From positions 186,001 to 250,000 of the forward strand of contig NZ_ATWY01000003.1 in assembly GCF_000421405.1 (NCBI RefSeq): 64,000 bases of DNA, written 5' to 3'. The notes under the pieces are model-generated. The model was not told the origin of the DNA. It searched no databases and saw only the letters and a program-made list of their open reading frames with translations. The position numbers and the translations under genes are program-made. This stretch comes from Butyrivibrio sp. NC2007 (GTDB lineage Bacteria > Bacillota > Clostridia > Lachnospirales > Lachnospiraceae). This document shows, piece by piece, positions 9,436-18,257 of the stretch (within the stretch, counting starts at the first letter, position 1; the number at the start of each line of letters is the position of its first letter).

Positions 9436-10926
9436 ATGGGAAAAGAAACAGGATTTCTTGAATATAACAGGACAAATAATAAAGATGTTCCTCCAGAAGA
9501 AAGGATAAAAAACTTTGAGGAATTTCATGTTCCTCTTGATTCCGAAGAAAGGCGCAGACAGGCTTCAAGGTGTATGAACTGCGGAGTTCCATTCTGCCAG
9601 TCGGCCATGAACCTTGGCGGAATGGTTACAGGATGTCCCCTTCACAACCTCATTCCCGAGTGGAATGACGAGATCTACAGAGGACATGATAAACACGCAT
9701 TTGCAAGGCTGCATAAGACCAGCAATTTCCCTGAGTTTACCGGAAGGGTCTGCCCAGCCCTTTGTGAAAAGGCCTGCATGTGCGGACAGAACGGAGACTC
9801 CGTGACCGTGCACGACAATGAGCTCTATCTTATAGAGCAGGCCTATGAAAAAGGATACATAACACCTGTTATACCGCAGATAAGAAGCGGTAAAAAGGTG
9901 GCAGTTATCGGAAGCGGACCATCAGGCCTTGCAGTTGCTGATGAGCTCAATCACAGAGGCCACAGCGTTGAGGTGTTTGAGAGGGAAGATGAGATCGGTG
10001 GTCTTCTCATGTACGGAATACCCAATATGAAGCTTGATAAGAGCGTTGTTCTTCGCAGAAAGCACCTTATGGAGCAGGAGGGAGTTGTTTTCCACACAGG
10101 AGTAAATATCGGACAGGACAAGCATTCCAAGGAATTTCTTGATAGTTTTGATGCAGTGGTTTTGTGCTGCGGAGCCAAGAAGGCAAGACCCCTTGCAGTT
10201 GCTGATCCCGGTAAGGTAAAGGGAGTGTATAATGCCGTTGATTTCCTTACAATGAATACAAAAGCTCTTTTAAAAGCAGGAGACAGGTCTGTAGCTGCTC
10301 TAAAAACTCAAAAAGGGTATATTGATGCAGAGGGCAGGAATGTTATTATAGTAGGTGGTGGCGATACGGGAAATGACTGTATCGGAACCGTTATAAGACA
10401 TGGAGCAAAGAGCGTTACAGCTATCGAGATGATGCCAAAGCCGCCTGTAGAGAGGCTTTCTTCCAATCCGTGGCCTGAGTGGCCCAAGGTCCTTAAGACC
10501 GACTACGGCCATGAGGAAGCAATTTACCTCTATGGGGAGGATCCAAGAGTCTTTGAGACCACGATAAAGAGCGTAAAGACAGATAAAAAGGGACATATCA
10601 AGCAGGTGGAGACCGTGAAGGTACAGTTCAAGGACGGCAAACTTGTTGAAGTTCCCGGCACGGAGAAGACACTAAGGTGCGATCTTCTGCTTATTGCAGC
10701 CGGATTCATAGGATGTGAGAATTACGTGGCTGATGATTTTGGACTTGAGCTAAGCAAGAGAGGCACTGTAGTTACAGGCGCTGAGAGTTACCGTGTGGGT
10801 GAGAGCAAGGTCTTTTCCGCAGGTGATATGCACAGAGGCCAGTCGCTGGTTGTTTGGGCCATCTGCGAGGGCAGAGAGTGTGCAAAAGAGATAGATGAAT
10901 ATCTCATGGGATATACTAATCTTTGA
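9436..10926 (+). CDS. gltD: Glutamate synthase (NADPH) small subunit
   Basis: The 496-residue protein begins with the GltD-type cysteine-rich region (CMNCGVPFCQ, then GCPLHN, and CPALCEKACMCG) that binds two 4Fe-4S clusters. The FAD dinucleotide-binding motif is VAVIGSGPSGLAVADEL, and a second one for NADPH is IIVGGGDTGNDCIG. The C-terminal segment SAGDMHRGQSLVVWAI is the usual FAD-contact region. It passes electrons from NADPH to GltB. The gene lies between gltB and dapL in the operon, and its TGA stop directly precedes the leader of dapL. Confidence 0.96.
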   Translation: MGKETGFLEYNRTNNKDVPPEERIKNFEEFHVPLDSEERRRQASRCMNCGVPFCQSAMNLGGMVTGCPLHNLIPEWNDEIYRGHDKHAFARLHKTSNFPEFTGRVCPALCEKACMCGQNGDSVTVHDNELYLIEQAYEKGYITPVIPQIRSGKKVAVIGSGPSGLAVADELNHRGHSVEVFEREDEIGGLLMYGIPNMKLDKSVVLRRKHLMEQEGVVFHTGVNIGQDKHSKEFLDSFDAVVLCCGAKKARPLAVADPGKVKGVYNAVDFLTMNTKALLKAGDRSVAALKTQKGYIDAEGRNVIIVGGGDTGNDCIGTVIRHGAKSVTAIEMMPKPPVERLSSNPWPEWPKVLKTDYGHEEAIYLYGEDPRVFETTIKSVKTDKKGHIKQVETVKVQFKDGKLVEVPGTEKTLRCDLLLIAAGFIGCENYVADDFGLELSKRGTVVTGAESYRVGESKVFSAGDMHRGQSLVVWAICEGRECAKEIDEYLMGYTNL

Positions 10927-10941
10927 TTGGAGATAGAAACA

Positions 10942-12156
10942 ATGGTTAAAGCTAATGAGAATTATTTAAAATTACCCGGAAATTACCTTTTTTCCACAAT
11001 CGGAAAAAAGGTCAGGGATTTTCAGGACAAAAATCCTGAGGTTAAGGTGATAAGATTGGGAATCGGTGATGTGACACAGCCCATTGCACCTGCCATTATA
11101 AAGGCGCTTCATAGCGCGGTTGATGAGATGGGAAGCGCGGAGACTTTTAAGGGATATGCGCCTGATCTGGGCTACAGCTTCCTTAGAGAAAAGATTTCCG
11201 AGGTCGATTTTAAGGGCAGGGGATGCGATATTTCTCCCGATGAGATATTTGTTTCCGACGGCGCAAAGTGCGACTGCTCCAATATTCAGGAGATCTTCAG
11301 CCTTGATAACAAGGTTGCTGTCTGCGATCCGGTTTACCCGGTTTATGTGGATTCAAACGTTATGGCCGGAAGGACAGGAATTTATGATGAGATCGCACAG
11401 AGCTACAAAGATGTAGTATACATGCCTTGTACAGCAGATAATGGCTTCGTTCCCGAGTTTCCTGAGGAGACTCCGGACCTTATCTACCTGTGTTTTCCAA
11501 ACAACCCTACAGGAGCTGTGATCAAAAAGGATCAGCTTCAGGCCTGGGTTGATTATGCAAACAAGAATAAGGCCATCATTCTCTATGATGCAGCCTATGA
11601 AGCATATATTTCGGAAGGAGACGTTCCACACAGCATCTATGAGTGCGAGGGAGCAAAAACCTGCGCTATCGAGTTCAGGTCTTTTTCCAAGACCGCAGGT
11701 TTCACTGGCTTAAGGCTCGGATTTACCGTTATTCCAAAAGAGCTTGAGGCAGGCGGCGTAAAGCTTTGGGACCTCTGGGCAAGAAGGCACGGAACAAAGT
11801 ACAACGGAGCACCTTATATTGTTCAGAAGGCAGGAGAAGCTGTATATTCAGAAGAGGGAAGAGCGCAGATAAAGACCCAGATCGCATACTATATGGAGAA
11901 TGCAAGATATATCTATGACGGTTTAAAGAGCGCCGGATACGAGGTATCAGGCGGTGTAAATGCGCCTTACATCTGGCTCCATACGCCGGATAACATGACC
12001 AGTTGGGAATTCTTTGATCATCTCCTTACAAAGGCTAATGTTGTAGGAACACCGGGATCGGGCTTTGGACCTCACGGTGAGCATTATTTCAGGCTTACAG
12101 CCTTTGGAAGCAGAGAGAATACATTAGAGGCAATAGAGAGAATAAAGAAGCTTTAA
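10942..12156 (+). CDS. dapL: LL-diaminopimelate aminotransferase
   Basis: The 404-residue PLP-dependent class I/II aminotransferase begins [17 protein letters not shown], close to the typical DapL N-terminus. I chose the ATG at 10942, not the in-frame TTG at 10927, because GGAG lies at a proper distance before the ATG and the resulting length is normal. The PLP lysine is in [10 protein letters not shown], and the PNNPTG motif is present ([10 protein letters not shown]). It converts tetrahydrodipicolinate to LL-diaminopimelate with glutamate as amino donor, for lysine and peptidoglycan synthesis. Its place after gltBD ties a glutamate-consuming step to glutamate production. Another aminotransferase specificity is possible but less likely. 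Confidence 0.88.
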   Translation: MVKANENYLKLPGNYLFSTIGKKVRDFQDKNPEVKVIRLGIGDVTQPIAPAIIKALHSAVDEMGSAETFKGYAPDLGYSFLREKISEVDFKGRGCDISPDEIFVSDGAKCDCSNIQEIFSLDNKVAVCDPVYPVYVDSNVMAGRTGIYDEIAQSYKDVVYMPCTADNGFVPEFPEETPDLIYLCFPNNPTGAVIKKDQLQAWVDYANKNKAIILYDAAYEAYISEGDVPHSIYECEGAKTCAIEFRSFSKTAGFTGLRLGFTVIPKELEAGGVKLWDLWARRHGTKYNGAPYIVQKAGEAVYSEEGRAQIKTQIAYYMENARYIYDGLKSAGYEVSGGVNAPYIWLHTPDNMTSWEFFDHLLTKANVVGTPGSGFGPHGEHYFRLTAFGSRENTLEAIERIKKL

Positions 12157-12165
12157 GGAGGACTC

Positions 12166-13341
12166 ATGCAGTACACAGTTGAAGAGGTTCTTAAGTACGT
12201 TGAGGAGGAAGATGCCAAGTTTATCAGACTTGCGTTTTGCGATGCTTTTGGCGTGCAAAAAAATATTTCGGTAATGCCGGGGGAGCTCAAGAAGGCCTTT
12301 GAGGACGGGGCACCCATAAGTGCCAAGGAGATTGCGGGATTCAGGGGAAGCCCTTATGCCAAGCTGTACTTAAAGCCTGATCCTTCAACGCTGGCGGTTC
12401 TTCCATGGAGACCTGACAGCGGAAGAGTGCTGCGTATGTTCTGTGATGTTTATACCGCTGATGGAGAGGAGATTTTATCATCCACCAGAAATGTCCTCAA
12501 AAAGGCTGTCGATGCTGCCAAGGAAGCCGGAATTGAGTTCAGGTTCGGTTCTGAGACGGAGTTTTATCTCTTTAACAAGGATGAAAACGGAAATCCCACC
12601 AGAATTCCTTATGATACTGCAGGCTATATGGACATTGCTCCGGCTGACAGGTGTGAGAACATAAGGCGTGAGATCTGCCTCACCATAGAAAAGATGGGAC
12701 TTACTCCTGAGAGAAGTCATCATGAGCATGGCCCGGGACAGAACGAGATAGATTTCCACTATGGAAAGCCCTTAAAGGCTGCAGATCAGATGACAACCTT
12801 CAAGATGGTAGTAAGTACCATAGCTGACAGATACGGACTGGTGTCGGATTTTTCGCCGGTACCACTTCCCGGAAAGCCCGGAAACGGCTATCATATCAAC
12901 ATTTATGCCGTTGATAAGGACGGCAATGATGTGGCAGGTTTTGCTGCGGCAGGAATAATGGAAAAGATAAGAGAGATCACTCTTTTCCTGAATCCAAGTA
13001 ATGAATCCTATGCAAGATTTGGAAATAACATGGCTCCGGATAAAGTAAACTGGTCCGGTGCCGGAGAATCCGAGCTTATGTTTGTTGAGACCTACAAGGG
13101 CAGGACCCACGTGGAGCTGCGTTCACCGGATGCCTTAAGTAACCCCTATTTAGTGTATGCACTGCTGATAAGGGCAGGGCTTTACGGCATCAAAAATCGT
13201 ATGGAATTGTCAGAGAAGACCAATGAGGAAGGACTTCTTTTGCCAAAGTCCAAGAAGGAAGCTGAAGAGCTTGCAAAGGAAAGCAGCTTTGTAAAAGAGT
13301 TTGTACCTGATGACCTGATGGGAGCGTACATGGGCCACTGA
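12166..13341 (+). CDS. Short, atypical glutamine synthetase type I-like protein
   Basis: The 391-residue protein is clearly in the GSI family: FGSETEFYLF (first metal-binding Glu), HEHGPGQNEIDF (further Glu ligands), PGNGYHINIY (His243) and the C-terminal LRSPDALSNPYL. It is shorter than usual GSI (about 440). The section around residues 284-306, which normally reads like WSARNRSALIRIP and carries two phosphate- and glutamate-binding arginines, reads NWSGAGESELMFV, so those arginines are not visible. Arg284 (SYARF) and Arg319 are kept. It may be a divergent GS, a ligase with another amine, or a regulatory homologue. It starts 9 bp after dapL with a strong GGAGG site and is followed by a NitR-like gene, as glnA is in Clostridium saccharobutylicum. 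Confidence 0.8.
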   Translation: MQYTVEEVLKYVEEEDAKFIRLAFCDAFGVQKNISVMPGELKKAFEDGAPISAKEIAGFRGSPYAKLYLKPDPSTLAVLPWRPDSGRVLRMFCDVYTADGEEILSSTRNVLKKAVDAAKEAGIEFRFGSETEFYLFNKDENGNPTRIPYDTAGYMDIAPADRCENIRREICLTIEKMGLTPERSHHEHGPGQNEIDFHYGKPLKAADQMTTFKMVVSTIADRYGLVSDFSPVPLPGKPGNGYHINIYAVDKDGNDVAGFAAAGIMEKIREITLFLNPSNESYARFGNNMAPDKVNWSGAGESELMFVETYKGRTHVELRSPDALSNPYLVYALLIRAGLYGIKNRMELSEKTNEEGLLLPKSKKEAEELAKESSFVKEFVPDDLMGAYMGH

Positions 13342-13354
13342 TTGGAGGATTGTT

Positions 13355-13942
13355 ATGCCGAGAAAGGATGACTTTCAACACTCCATATTAGTGGTGTCGG
13401 GCTCGGAGCAGTTTGACCCCGTGGTGAAAAGGTCGCTCCCGGAAGGGGACTACATGACGGTGGACTTCCTTAGGAGCGCAAGCTCGGCCAGAAGGAACAT
13501 TTTAGAGAGGTATTACGACATTGTCGTTATAAATGCGCCTCTGCCGGATGATTCCGGAATTGATCTGGCTCTGGACATTGCCGAGGACACCAACATCAGC
13601 GTTCTGATCGTAACCACGCCGGATATATATGGAGATGTGCTGGAGAGAGTCACAGACATCGGGATTTTGGCTATTCAGAAGCCTTTTCAGAGAGGTCTTT
13701 TGAATAAATCCATAAGATACCTGATTTCTGTGCAGAATAAGCTGCAGAAGCTTTCAAAAGAGATTTTCCGGGCAAAAGAAAAGCTGGAGGAAATCAAGAT
13801 AATAAGCCGTGCTAAAGTTCTTTTGATAGAAAAGAAGGGTATGACCGAGGATGAAGCCCACAGATTTATTGGAAGTGAGGCCATGAATGAGGGAATATCC
13901 AGGCGCAGAGCGGCAGAGAGAATAATGGACGACCTTGAATGA
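13355..13942 (+). CDS. ANTAR-domain antiterminator with a degenerate receiver (NitR-like)
   Basis: The 195-residue protein has a receiver-like fold (about 10-125), a coiled-coil linker (126-150) and an ANTAR RNA-binding domain (about 151-193; KKGMTEDEAHRFI and ISRRRAAERIM). The receiver lacks the usual acidic pocket (VVSGS instead of VVDDE) and has Asn60 (DIVVINAPLPDD) where the phosphorylated Asp belongs, while Thr87 and Lys109 of the active site are kept. ANTAR proteins bind two-hairpin RNAs and prevent termination. It is the last gene of the nitrogen operon, 13 bp after the GSI-like gene, and by analogy with clostridial NitR should respond to nitrogen status by a route other than Asp phosphorylation. 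Its RNA target is not visible here. Confidence 0.88.
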   Translation: MPRKDDFQHSILVVSGSEQFDPVVKRSLPEGDYMTVDFLRSASSARRNILERYYDIVVINAPLPDDSGIDLALDIAEDTNISVLIVTTPDIYGDVLERVTDIGILAIQKPFQRGLLNKSIRYLISVQNKLQKLSKEIFRAKEKLEEIKIISRAKVLLIEKKGMTEDEAHRFIGSEAMNEGISRRRAAERIMDDLE

Positions 13943-13970
13943 AGACATTTCGAGGGCGTCCATTTCTTAA
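13924..13970 (+). terminator. Terminator of the nitrogen operon (imperfect hairpin)
   Basis: Bases 13924-13931 pair with 13957-13964 (8 bp, AATGGACG with its complement). After one mismatch a further 7 bp pair (13933-13939 with 13949-13955, one G-U). TTTCTTAATTT follows. The hairpin overlaps the stop codon of the ANTAR gene. The U-run is broken, so efficiency is uncertain. Confidence 0.6.
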
Positions 13971-14034
13971 TTTATTCTAAACTGCAAGTTTGGGGCATTA
14001 ATTGTGTTAAAATTTTATTGTCAAAAACAACCGC

Positions 14035-14580
14035 ATGGGAGAAATAAAATTGCTAACAGCAGAAAACAGTGCTATTGACGTCTCACTAAGGCGCTATAAA
14101 AAAGAGCTCTCTACTTCGGGGGGTGGCTATATCCTTTTTGGAATATGGTCAGCCATCAAGGTTGTTATGAGCGTTTTTGTAGGGGAATTATCTGTCAAAA
14201 AAATCGTTGACACTTATGAAATAGAGCCGGAAGCTTTGGTGTTTTTCGAAGCCTTTTATTTCACCCTTATTGGTATTGCTGCTGTTGCTGTAGTTCTTTT
14301 GCATCTCTATGTAGGACTTGGAGCTATAAGAGCAAGCAGTGGAAGTAAGAAACGAGGATATCTCAGAGTGACGGTCGTTTTGTTGATCTTCGGCATAATC
14401 AATTTATTGGGATATGGTGGGCAGGCCGGAGATCTGTCGAATTTCAGCTTTGACGACACGACAATAGCAGCATTTATGGTTGATGTGACGGTAATCATAA
14501 TGCTGATTGGCATTTTGCGGTCAGCAAAAATGATAAAGAAACTGACTATGGAAAAAGAACAGGGGATTCAGGGCGCTTAA
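14035..14580 (+). CDS. Four-helix membrane protein of unknown function
   Basis: I do not recognise a family. The product (181 residues from ATG 14035) has four hydrophobic segments, near residues 30-50, 70-95, 110-128 and 143-162, with short charged loops, so it is an integral membrane protein. The start is uncertain: GGGAG at 14037-14041 lies 8 bases before an in-frame TTG at 14050, which may be the true start; no ribosome site precedes the ATG. It is a single gene after the nitrogen-operon terminator and converges on the minus-strand gene that follows, the two stop codons sharing the bases TTAA (14577-14580). Confidence 0.65.
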   Translation: MGEIKLLTAENSAIDVSLRRYKKELSTSGGGYILFGIWSAIKVVMSVFVGELSVKKIVDTYEIEPEALVFFEAFYFTLIGIAAVAVVLLHLYVGLGAIRASSGSKKRGYLRVTVVLLIFGIINLLGYGGQAGDLSNFSFDDTTIAAFMVDVTVIIMLIGILRSAKMIKKLTMEKEQGIQGA

Positions 14581-15341
14581 AGCCCTTTATATCTTACAGA
14601 CAGGTAGAGTGAAAGAAGGAACAGCCCCAAGGTTTCAGTTATGTGATAGATAAGGGATGTCCACACTATGCCGATCTCTCTTCCCATCAGATATACAGTC
14701 TGCATCTGGATGGCCCCAAAAGAAACAAGGAACAGCAAAAGAATTGCCAGTGACCCCAGCTTGATATAGCGGTCATTTAAAAAAATACCGGTCATTACTA
14801 CGCCGAGAAGTATGGCGGAGAGGATCTCCAGGTATTTAAAGCCGTGAGTCATGTTATAGAGCATGATAAAAGTACCATCGGTCATGCCTTCGCCTGAGGA
14901 CAGGGCATCCATGAGCATACCGATGAACCTTCTGTACATTATGGATGTAAACAGATAGATGAGCTCAGCGCCTACAAAAATAACGGCCCAGAGCTGAAGA
15001 AGCCTGTTGACTGAAGAAACAGACAAAGAAGCGATGTTATCGCCAAAAACCTCTTTCTGAAGATCACCCATACTTCTGCGATCTTCCGGAGGAATAACGC
15101 TTACATAGCGGTTGAGTCTGCTCCAGGTAATATAGAAAATAACTGCTGTTATTAAAATCTGAACCAAAGATATTGCAAGCTGGCTGTGCCAGAGCTTGAT
15201 GTCCAGCATATCGGGACTTGATGTATTTGCTCTTTGGATAAAAAAGCGCAAAACGCCTTCAACAACGGCGGCAATCAGCTTGATCACGGCTACAGACATT
15301 ATTGCTTTTGATAAAATGTGCTTTTTGACACTTATATACAT
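14577..15341 (-). CDS. Polytopic membrane protein of unknown function
   Basis: This 254-residue protein has about five or six membrane segments (for example around VAVIKLIAAVVEGVL, LVQILITAVIFYIT, AVIFVGAELIYLF, LAILLLFLVSFGAI and TLGLFLLSLYLSV). I set the start at 15341 because GGAG lies about 8 bases before this ATG; a TTG at 15389 and an ATG at 15368 are in frame but have weaker sites. No catalytic motif is visible. It is divergent from the InlB-repeat surface protein gene at 15460. The direct-repeat element between them (15382-15398) could therefore act on both promoters. Confidence 0.65.
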   Translation of the reverse strand: MYISVKKHILSKAIMSVAVIKLIAAVVEGVLRFFIQRANTSSPDMLDIKLWHSQLAISLVQILITAVIFYITWSRLNRYVSVIPPEDRRSMGDLQKEVFGDNIASLSVSSVNRLLQLWAVIFVGAELIYLFTSIMYRRFIGMLMDALSSGEGMTDGTFIMLYNMTHGFKYLEILSAILLGVVMTGIFLNDRYIKLGSLAILLLFLVSFGAIQMQTVYLMGREIGIVWTSLIYHITETLGLFLLSLYLSVRYKGL

Positions 15342-15381
15342 GTTAAGACTCCGACAGTTCTTTTTCATTATCTTACCACAG

Positions 15382-15415
15382 TGTGACAAAACTGTGATAG
15401 AGGCTTTATTAGAAT
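15382..15415 (+). promoter_or_regulatory. Direct-repeat regulatory element and promoter of the 15460 surface protein
   Basis: TGTGAC (15382-15387) and TGTGAT (15393-15398) form a direct repeat with 11 bp period. A weaker third copy, TCTTAC, lies 11 bp further upstream (15371). A -10-like TAGAAT is at 15410-15415, and no good -35 is seen, as expected for an activator-dependent promoter. The same arrangement occurs at 31276 and 38605. Confidence 0.55.
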
Positions 15416-15459
15416 AAAGTGAACCGTGAACATATATGCTTAATGAAGAGGTGGGAATT

Positions 15460-18186
15460 ATGAAGAAAAGCGAGATTTTATTGAAGGTTTGTGCAGTACT
15501 ATTAACTATCTGTTTTGTACTGACAAGCGCAACAGCAGTACAGATCGTAAAGGTCTTTGCTGAAGAAGATCAGAATGAGACATTTGAACAGGAAAGTACA
15601 GATTTTGTAGTAGACCCTGATCCTGATACGAATCCTGAGCCGAATCCGGATTCCGATCCGGATCCCGATCCTGTACAGCCGGATCCTTTTGACTATAACC
15701 TTGTCTGCTACACTCCAAGTATAAATTTTGGCAAGGTAAATCAGGGTGATGTGGTTTATGCAAGACAGTTTGCAATCGTTAATATAGGAACCACAACATT
15801 CCCTCTTACATGGGAAGAAGTTGATCCCTACACAGCATTTGATGTTGGATCCATATCTCCAACCAATGTTATGAAGCCTCAGGATTCAATCCTTTTCTCA
15901 GTTTCACCAAATGAGGGACTTAAGCCCGGAACATATACAGCAAGATATACATTCTTTTCAGAGAACGATTATAGGAGACACCATACAGCAATTGTTGACG
16001 TAACAATCACAGTTGTTGACGCTGCACCATATATCACAAGCGTTGACGTAGTTCCTGCTTCTGCTACAATTCCCGCAGGAAAGGGCTTTGACTTCGATGC
16101 AAATGTAAGCGGTGGAAATAATTATGATCCTTCCGTAATCTGGTCTTTGGCAGGAAATCAGAGCACCGGAACAACTGTTGACGGAAACGGAACAGTATAT
16201 GTAAGCCCCAATGAGACAGCATCTTCTTTCACAGTAGTTGCTACATCTGCTCAGGATCCTTCAAAGTCCGACAGAGGAGTTATAACCGTAGCAACTGTTG
16301 ATCATGTTATCAGCATCAAGGCAGATCCGGCTGAGGGCGGAGCAATTGCCGGAGGCGGAGCTGTAAGAAATGGCGGAAACTGCACGATTTCAGCTTCTCC
16401 TAATAACAACTATGTATTCAAAGGTTGGTACGAGGGTGGAAACCTTATTTCCAGCACCGGACAGACAACCATCAACAATATAACTTCAGATCACACCTTT
16501 GTTGCTAAGTTTGAGAGACAGTCATGTTACATAAGAACAGGCGTTAACAACGGTGATGGCGGAACAATCACAGCAAGTCAGAGCGTACCTTACGGCGGAA
16601 AGATGACTATCACAGCCAAGGCTAACAGTGGATACAGCTTTGCGGGATTTGTTGAGAATAACAAGACCATCAGCACCGCTTCTTCAATTGAGCTCAACAA
16701 TATAACTACTGACAGAAACATAACAGCTGTTTTCAATCGTGAAAAGTGCACAGTTAACGTATCTGTATATCCTCAGGATACAGGTAAGTACGAAGGAGCC
16801 GGAACCTATAACAAGGGCGACAGGGTGGCTCTTACTGCAAAGGCATATGACGGATACCAGTTTGTTGGATGGAGCGTTAACAGTCAGATAGTTTCAAAAG
16901 ATGACAAATATATAATTGAGCATATAAAGAGCGATCTCAACGTAGTTGCTAACTTTATGAAGATAAACACAACGACCTACAGGGTGACTGCTGGAATCGC
17001 AACTACAGGCGGAACAATCTCTCCAAGCGGTGATTTCAACATCCCCGAGGGAAGCAGTGTTACTTACAACATCATGGCTCAGGCAGGCTACAGGATCACT
17101 GCAGTTATGGTAGATGGTAAGAATATCGGTGCTGTTACGAGCTACACCTTCAACAATGTAAGAGGCGGACACAGCATAACAGCAAGCTTTGAGAAGATTC
17201 CGGAAGCTCCCAAGAAGTCAAATACATCCGGGCAGACTACCAAGAAGAACTCAGACAATAATCCGGCTGTAGCAGGGGCTCAGAAAAAGACTGAATTCAA
17301 CGAAAAGACAGCAGCAGAAGGAGCCGTTACGGAGCAGAAAGTTGTTGAGGAGAAGATTCCTGAGCAGGTTGAGGTTCTTGATGATGAGCAGCATGCAGAA
17401 GATGTTTACACTGAGGCTACAGCGGCTGAAACTGAAGAGGCTTCAGAAGCAGTATCAAACAGCGTAATGGCAAAGCACAACATGGATGAGACTACACTTA
17501 GAATTCTCATCGAGGACGACGCTGTGCTTCCGATGCTCAGAGAGGCATTTGAGGATGGAACTCTTCAGATCACAGTAAATAACACATATGCTGCAGATCA
17601 GCAGGAGACAGCAGTTCAGCTTTACTACAGTCAGCCTACACTTGTTAATTTTGAGGATGTAATTGCTGAGACCCTTACAGCAGAAGAGAAGTATCAGGTT
17701 CTTACAGGAACACCTATTTCCTTCAATATTGATATTACTGAGAACACAGATACTGTTGATCGGGGAACAAAAGAGCTAATGCAGAAAAAGATCGGTTACA
17801 AGCCGGTAAGCTATTTTGACTTCCTTATCATGAAGACCAGCAATGGTACAACCACAGTAATCAACCAGACAAAGACAGACCTCGAAGTAGTAGTACCCAT
17901 CCCGGAGCAGTACAAAAAAGATGGCAGAAAGTTCTTCGTGATAAGAAATCACAACGGTGTGGTAGATATTCTTGAAGATGTAGGAAATGACCCTGATACA
18001 ATCACATTCAGAACCGACAGATTCTCTGAATATGCTATCGCTTATGAAGCAATAAATGTAAACAAGCTTGTGCTCAGAGTTGTTATAGTGGCATTTATTT
18101 CATTTATTCTTGCGATAATTTGCTTCGTAAATCTTGTAAAATATAAGAGAAGAGCAAGAAGGGCAAACAGACCAAGAAGAGCATGA
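15460..18186 (+). CDS. Secreted membrane-anchored protein with InlB-type repeats
   Basis: I start at ATG 15460 because GAGGTGGG lies just upstream and the product then begins with a clean signal peptide (MKKSEILLKVCAVLL..., cleavage after VFA, about residue 34). The 908-residue protein continues with an acidic Asp/Pro linker (about 45-70), a HYDIN/MSP-like beta domain (about 75-185), a Big2-like domain, and four InlB B-type repeats (near 280-590, with GWYEGG, GYSFAGF and GYQFVGW cores). A Glu-rich linker follows, then a C-terminal domain ending GRKFFVIRNHNG and TDRFSEYAIAY, a transmembrane helix and an Arg/Lys tail. There is no LPXTG-type motif, so it should stay membrane-anchored facing outward. 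The C-terminal domain recurs in the protein at 31373. Role is probably adhesion or surface structure. Confidence 0.8.
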   Translation: MKKSEILLKVCAVLLTICFVLTSATAVQIVKVFAEEDQNETFEQESTDFVVDPDPDTNPEPNPDSDPDPDPVQPDPFDYNLVCYTPSINFGKVNQGDVVYARQFAIVNIGTTTFPLTWEEVDPYTAFDVGSISPTNVMKPQDSILFSVSPNEGLKPGTYTARYTFFSENDYRRHHTAIVDVTITVVDAAPYITSVDVVPASATIPAGKGFDFDANVSGGNNYDPSVIWSLAGNQSTGTTVDGNGTVYVSPNETASSFTVVATSAQDPSKSDRGVITVATVDHVISIKADPAEGGAIAGGGAVRNGGNCTISASPNNNYVFKGWYEGGNLISSTGQTTINNITSDHTFVAKFERQSCYIRTGVNNGDGGTITASQSVPYGGKMTITAKANSGYSFAGFVENNKTISTASSIELNNITTDRNITAVFNREKCTVNVSVYPQDTGKYEGAGTYNKGDRVALTAKAYDGYQFVGWSVNSQIVSKDDKYIIEHIKSDLNVVANFMKINTTTYRVTAGIATTGGTISPSGDFNIPEGSSVTYNIMAQAGYRITAVMVDGKNIGAVTSYTFNNVRGGHSITASFEKIPEAPKKSNTSGQTTKKNSDNNPAVAGAQKKTEFNEKTAAEGAVTEQKVVEEKIPEQVEVLDDEQHAEDVYTEATAAETEEASEAVSNSVMAKHNMDETTLRILIEDDAVLPMLREAFEDGTLQITVNNTYAADQQETAVQLYYSQPTLVNFEDVIAETLTAEEKYQVLTGTPISFNIDITENTDTVDRGTKELMQKKIGYKPVSYFDFLIMKTSNGTTTVINQTKTDLEVVVPIPEQYKKDGRKFFVIRNHNGVVDILEDVGNDPDTITFRTDRFSEYAIAYEAINVNKLVLRVVIVAFISFILAIICFVNLVKYKRRARRANRPRRA

Positions 18187-18257
18187 TTTAAGTGTAGAAG
18201 AAATGATAAAAGAGATGTACAATTTAAAGTAAGTATCCATGTTAAGAGGAGGGGGAA

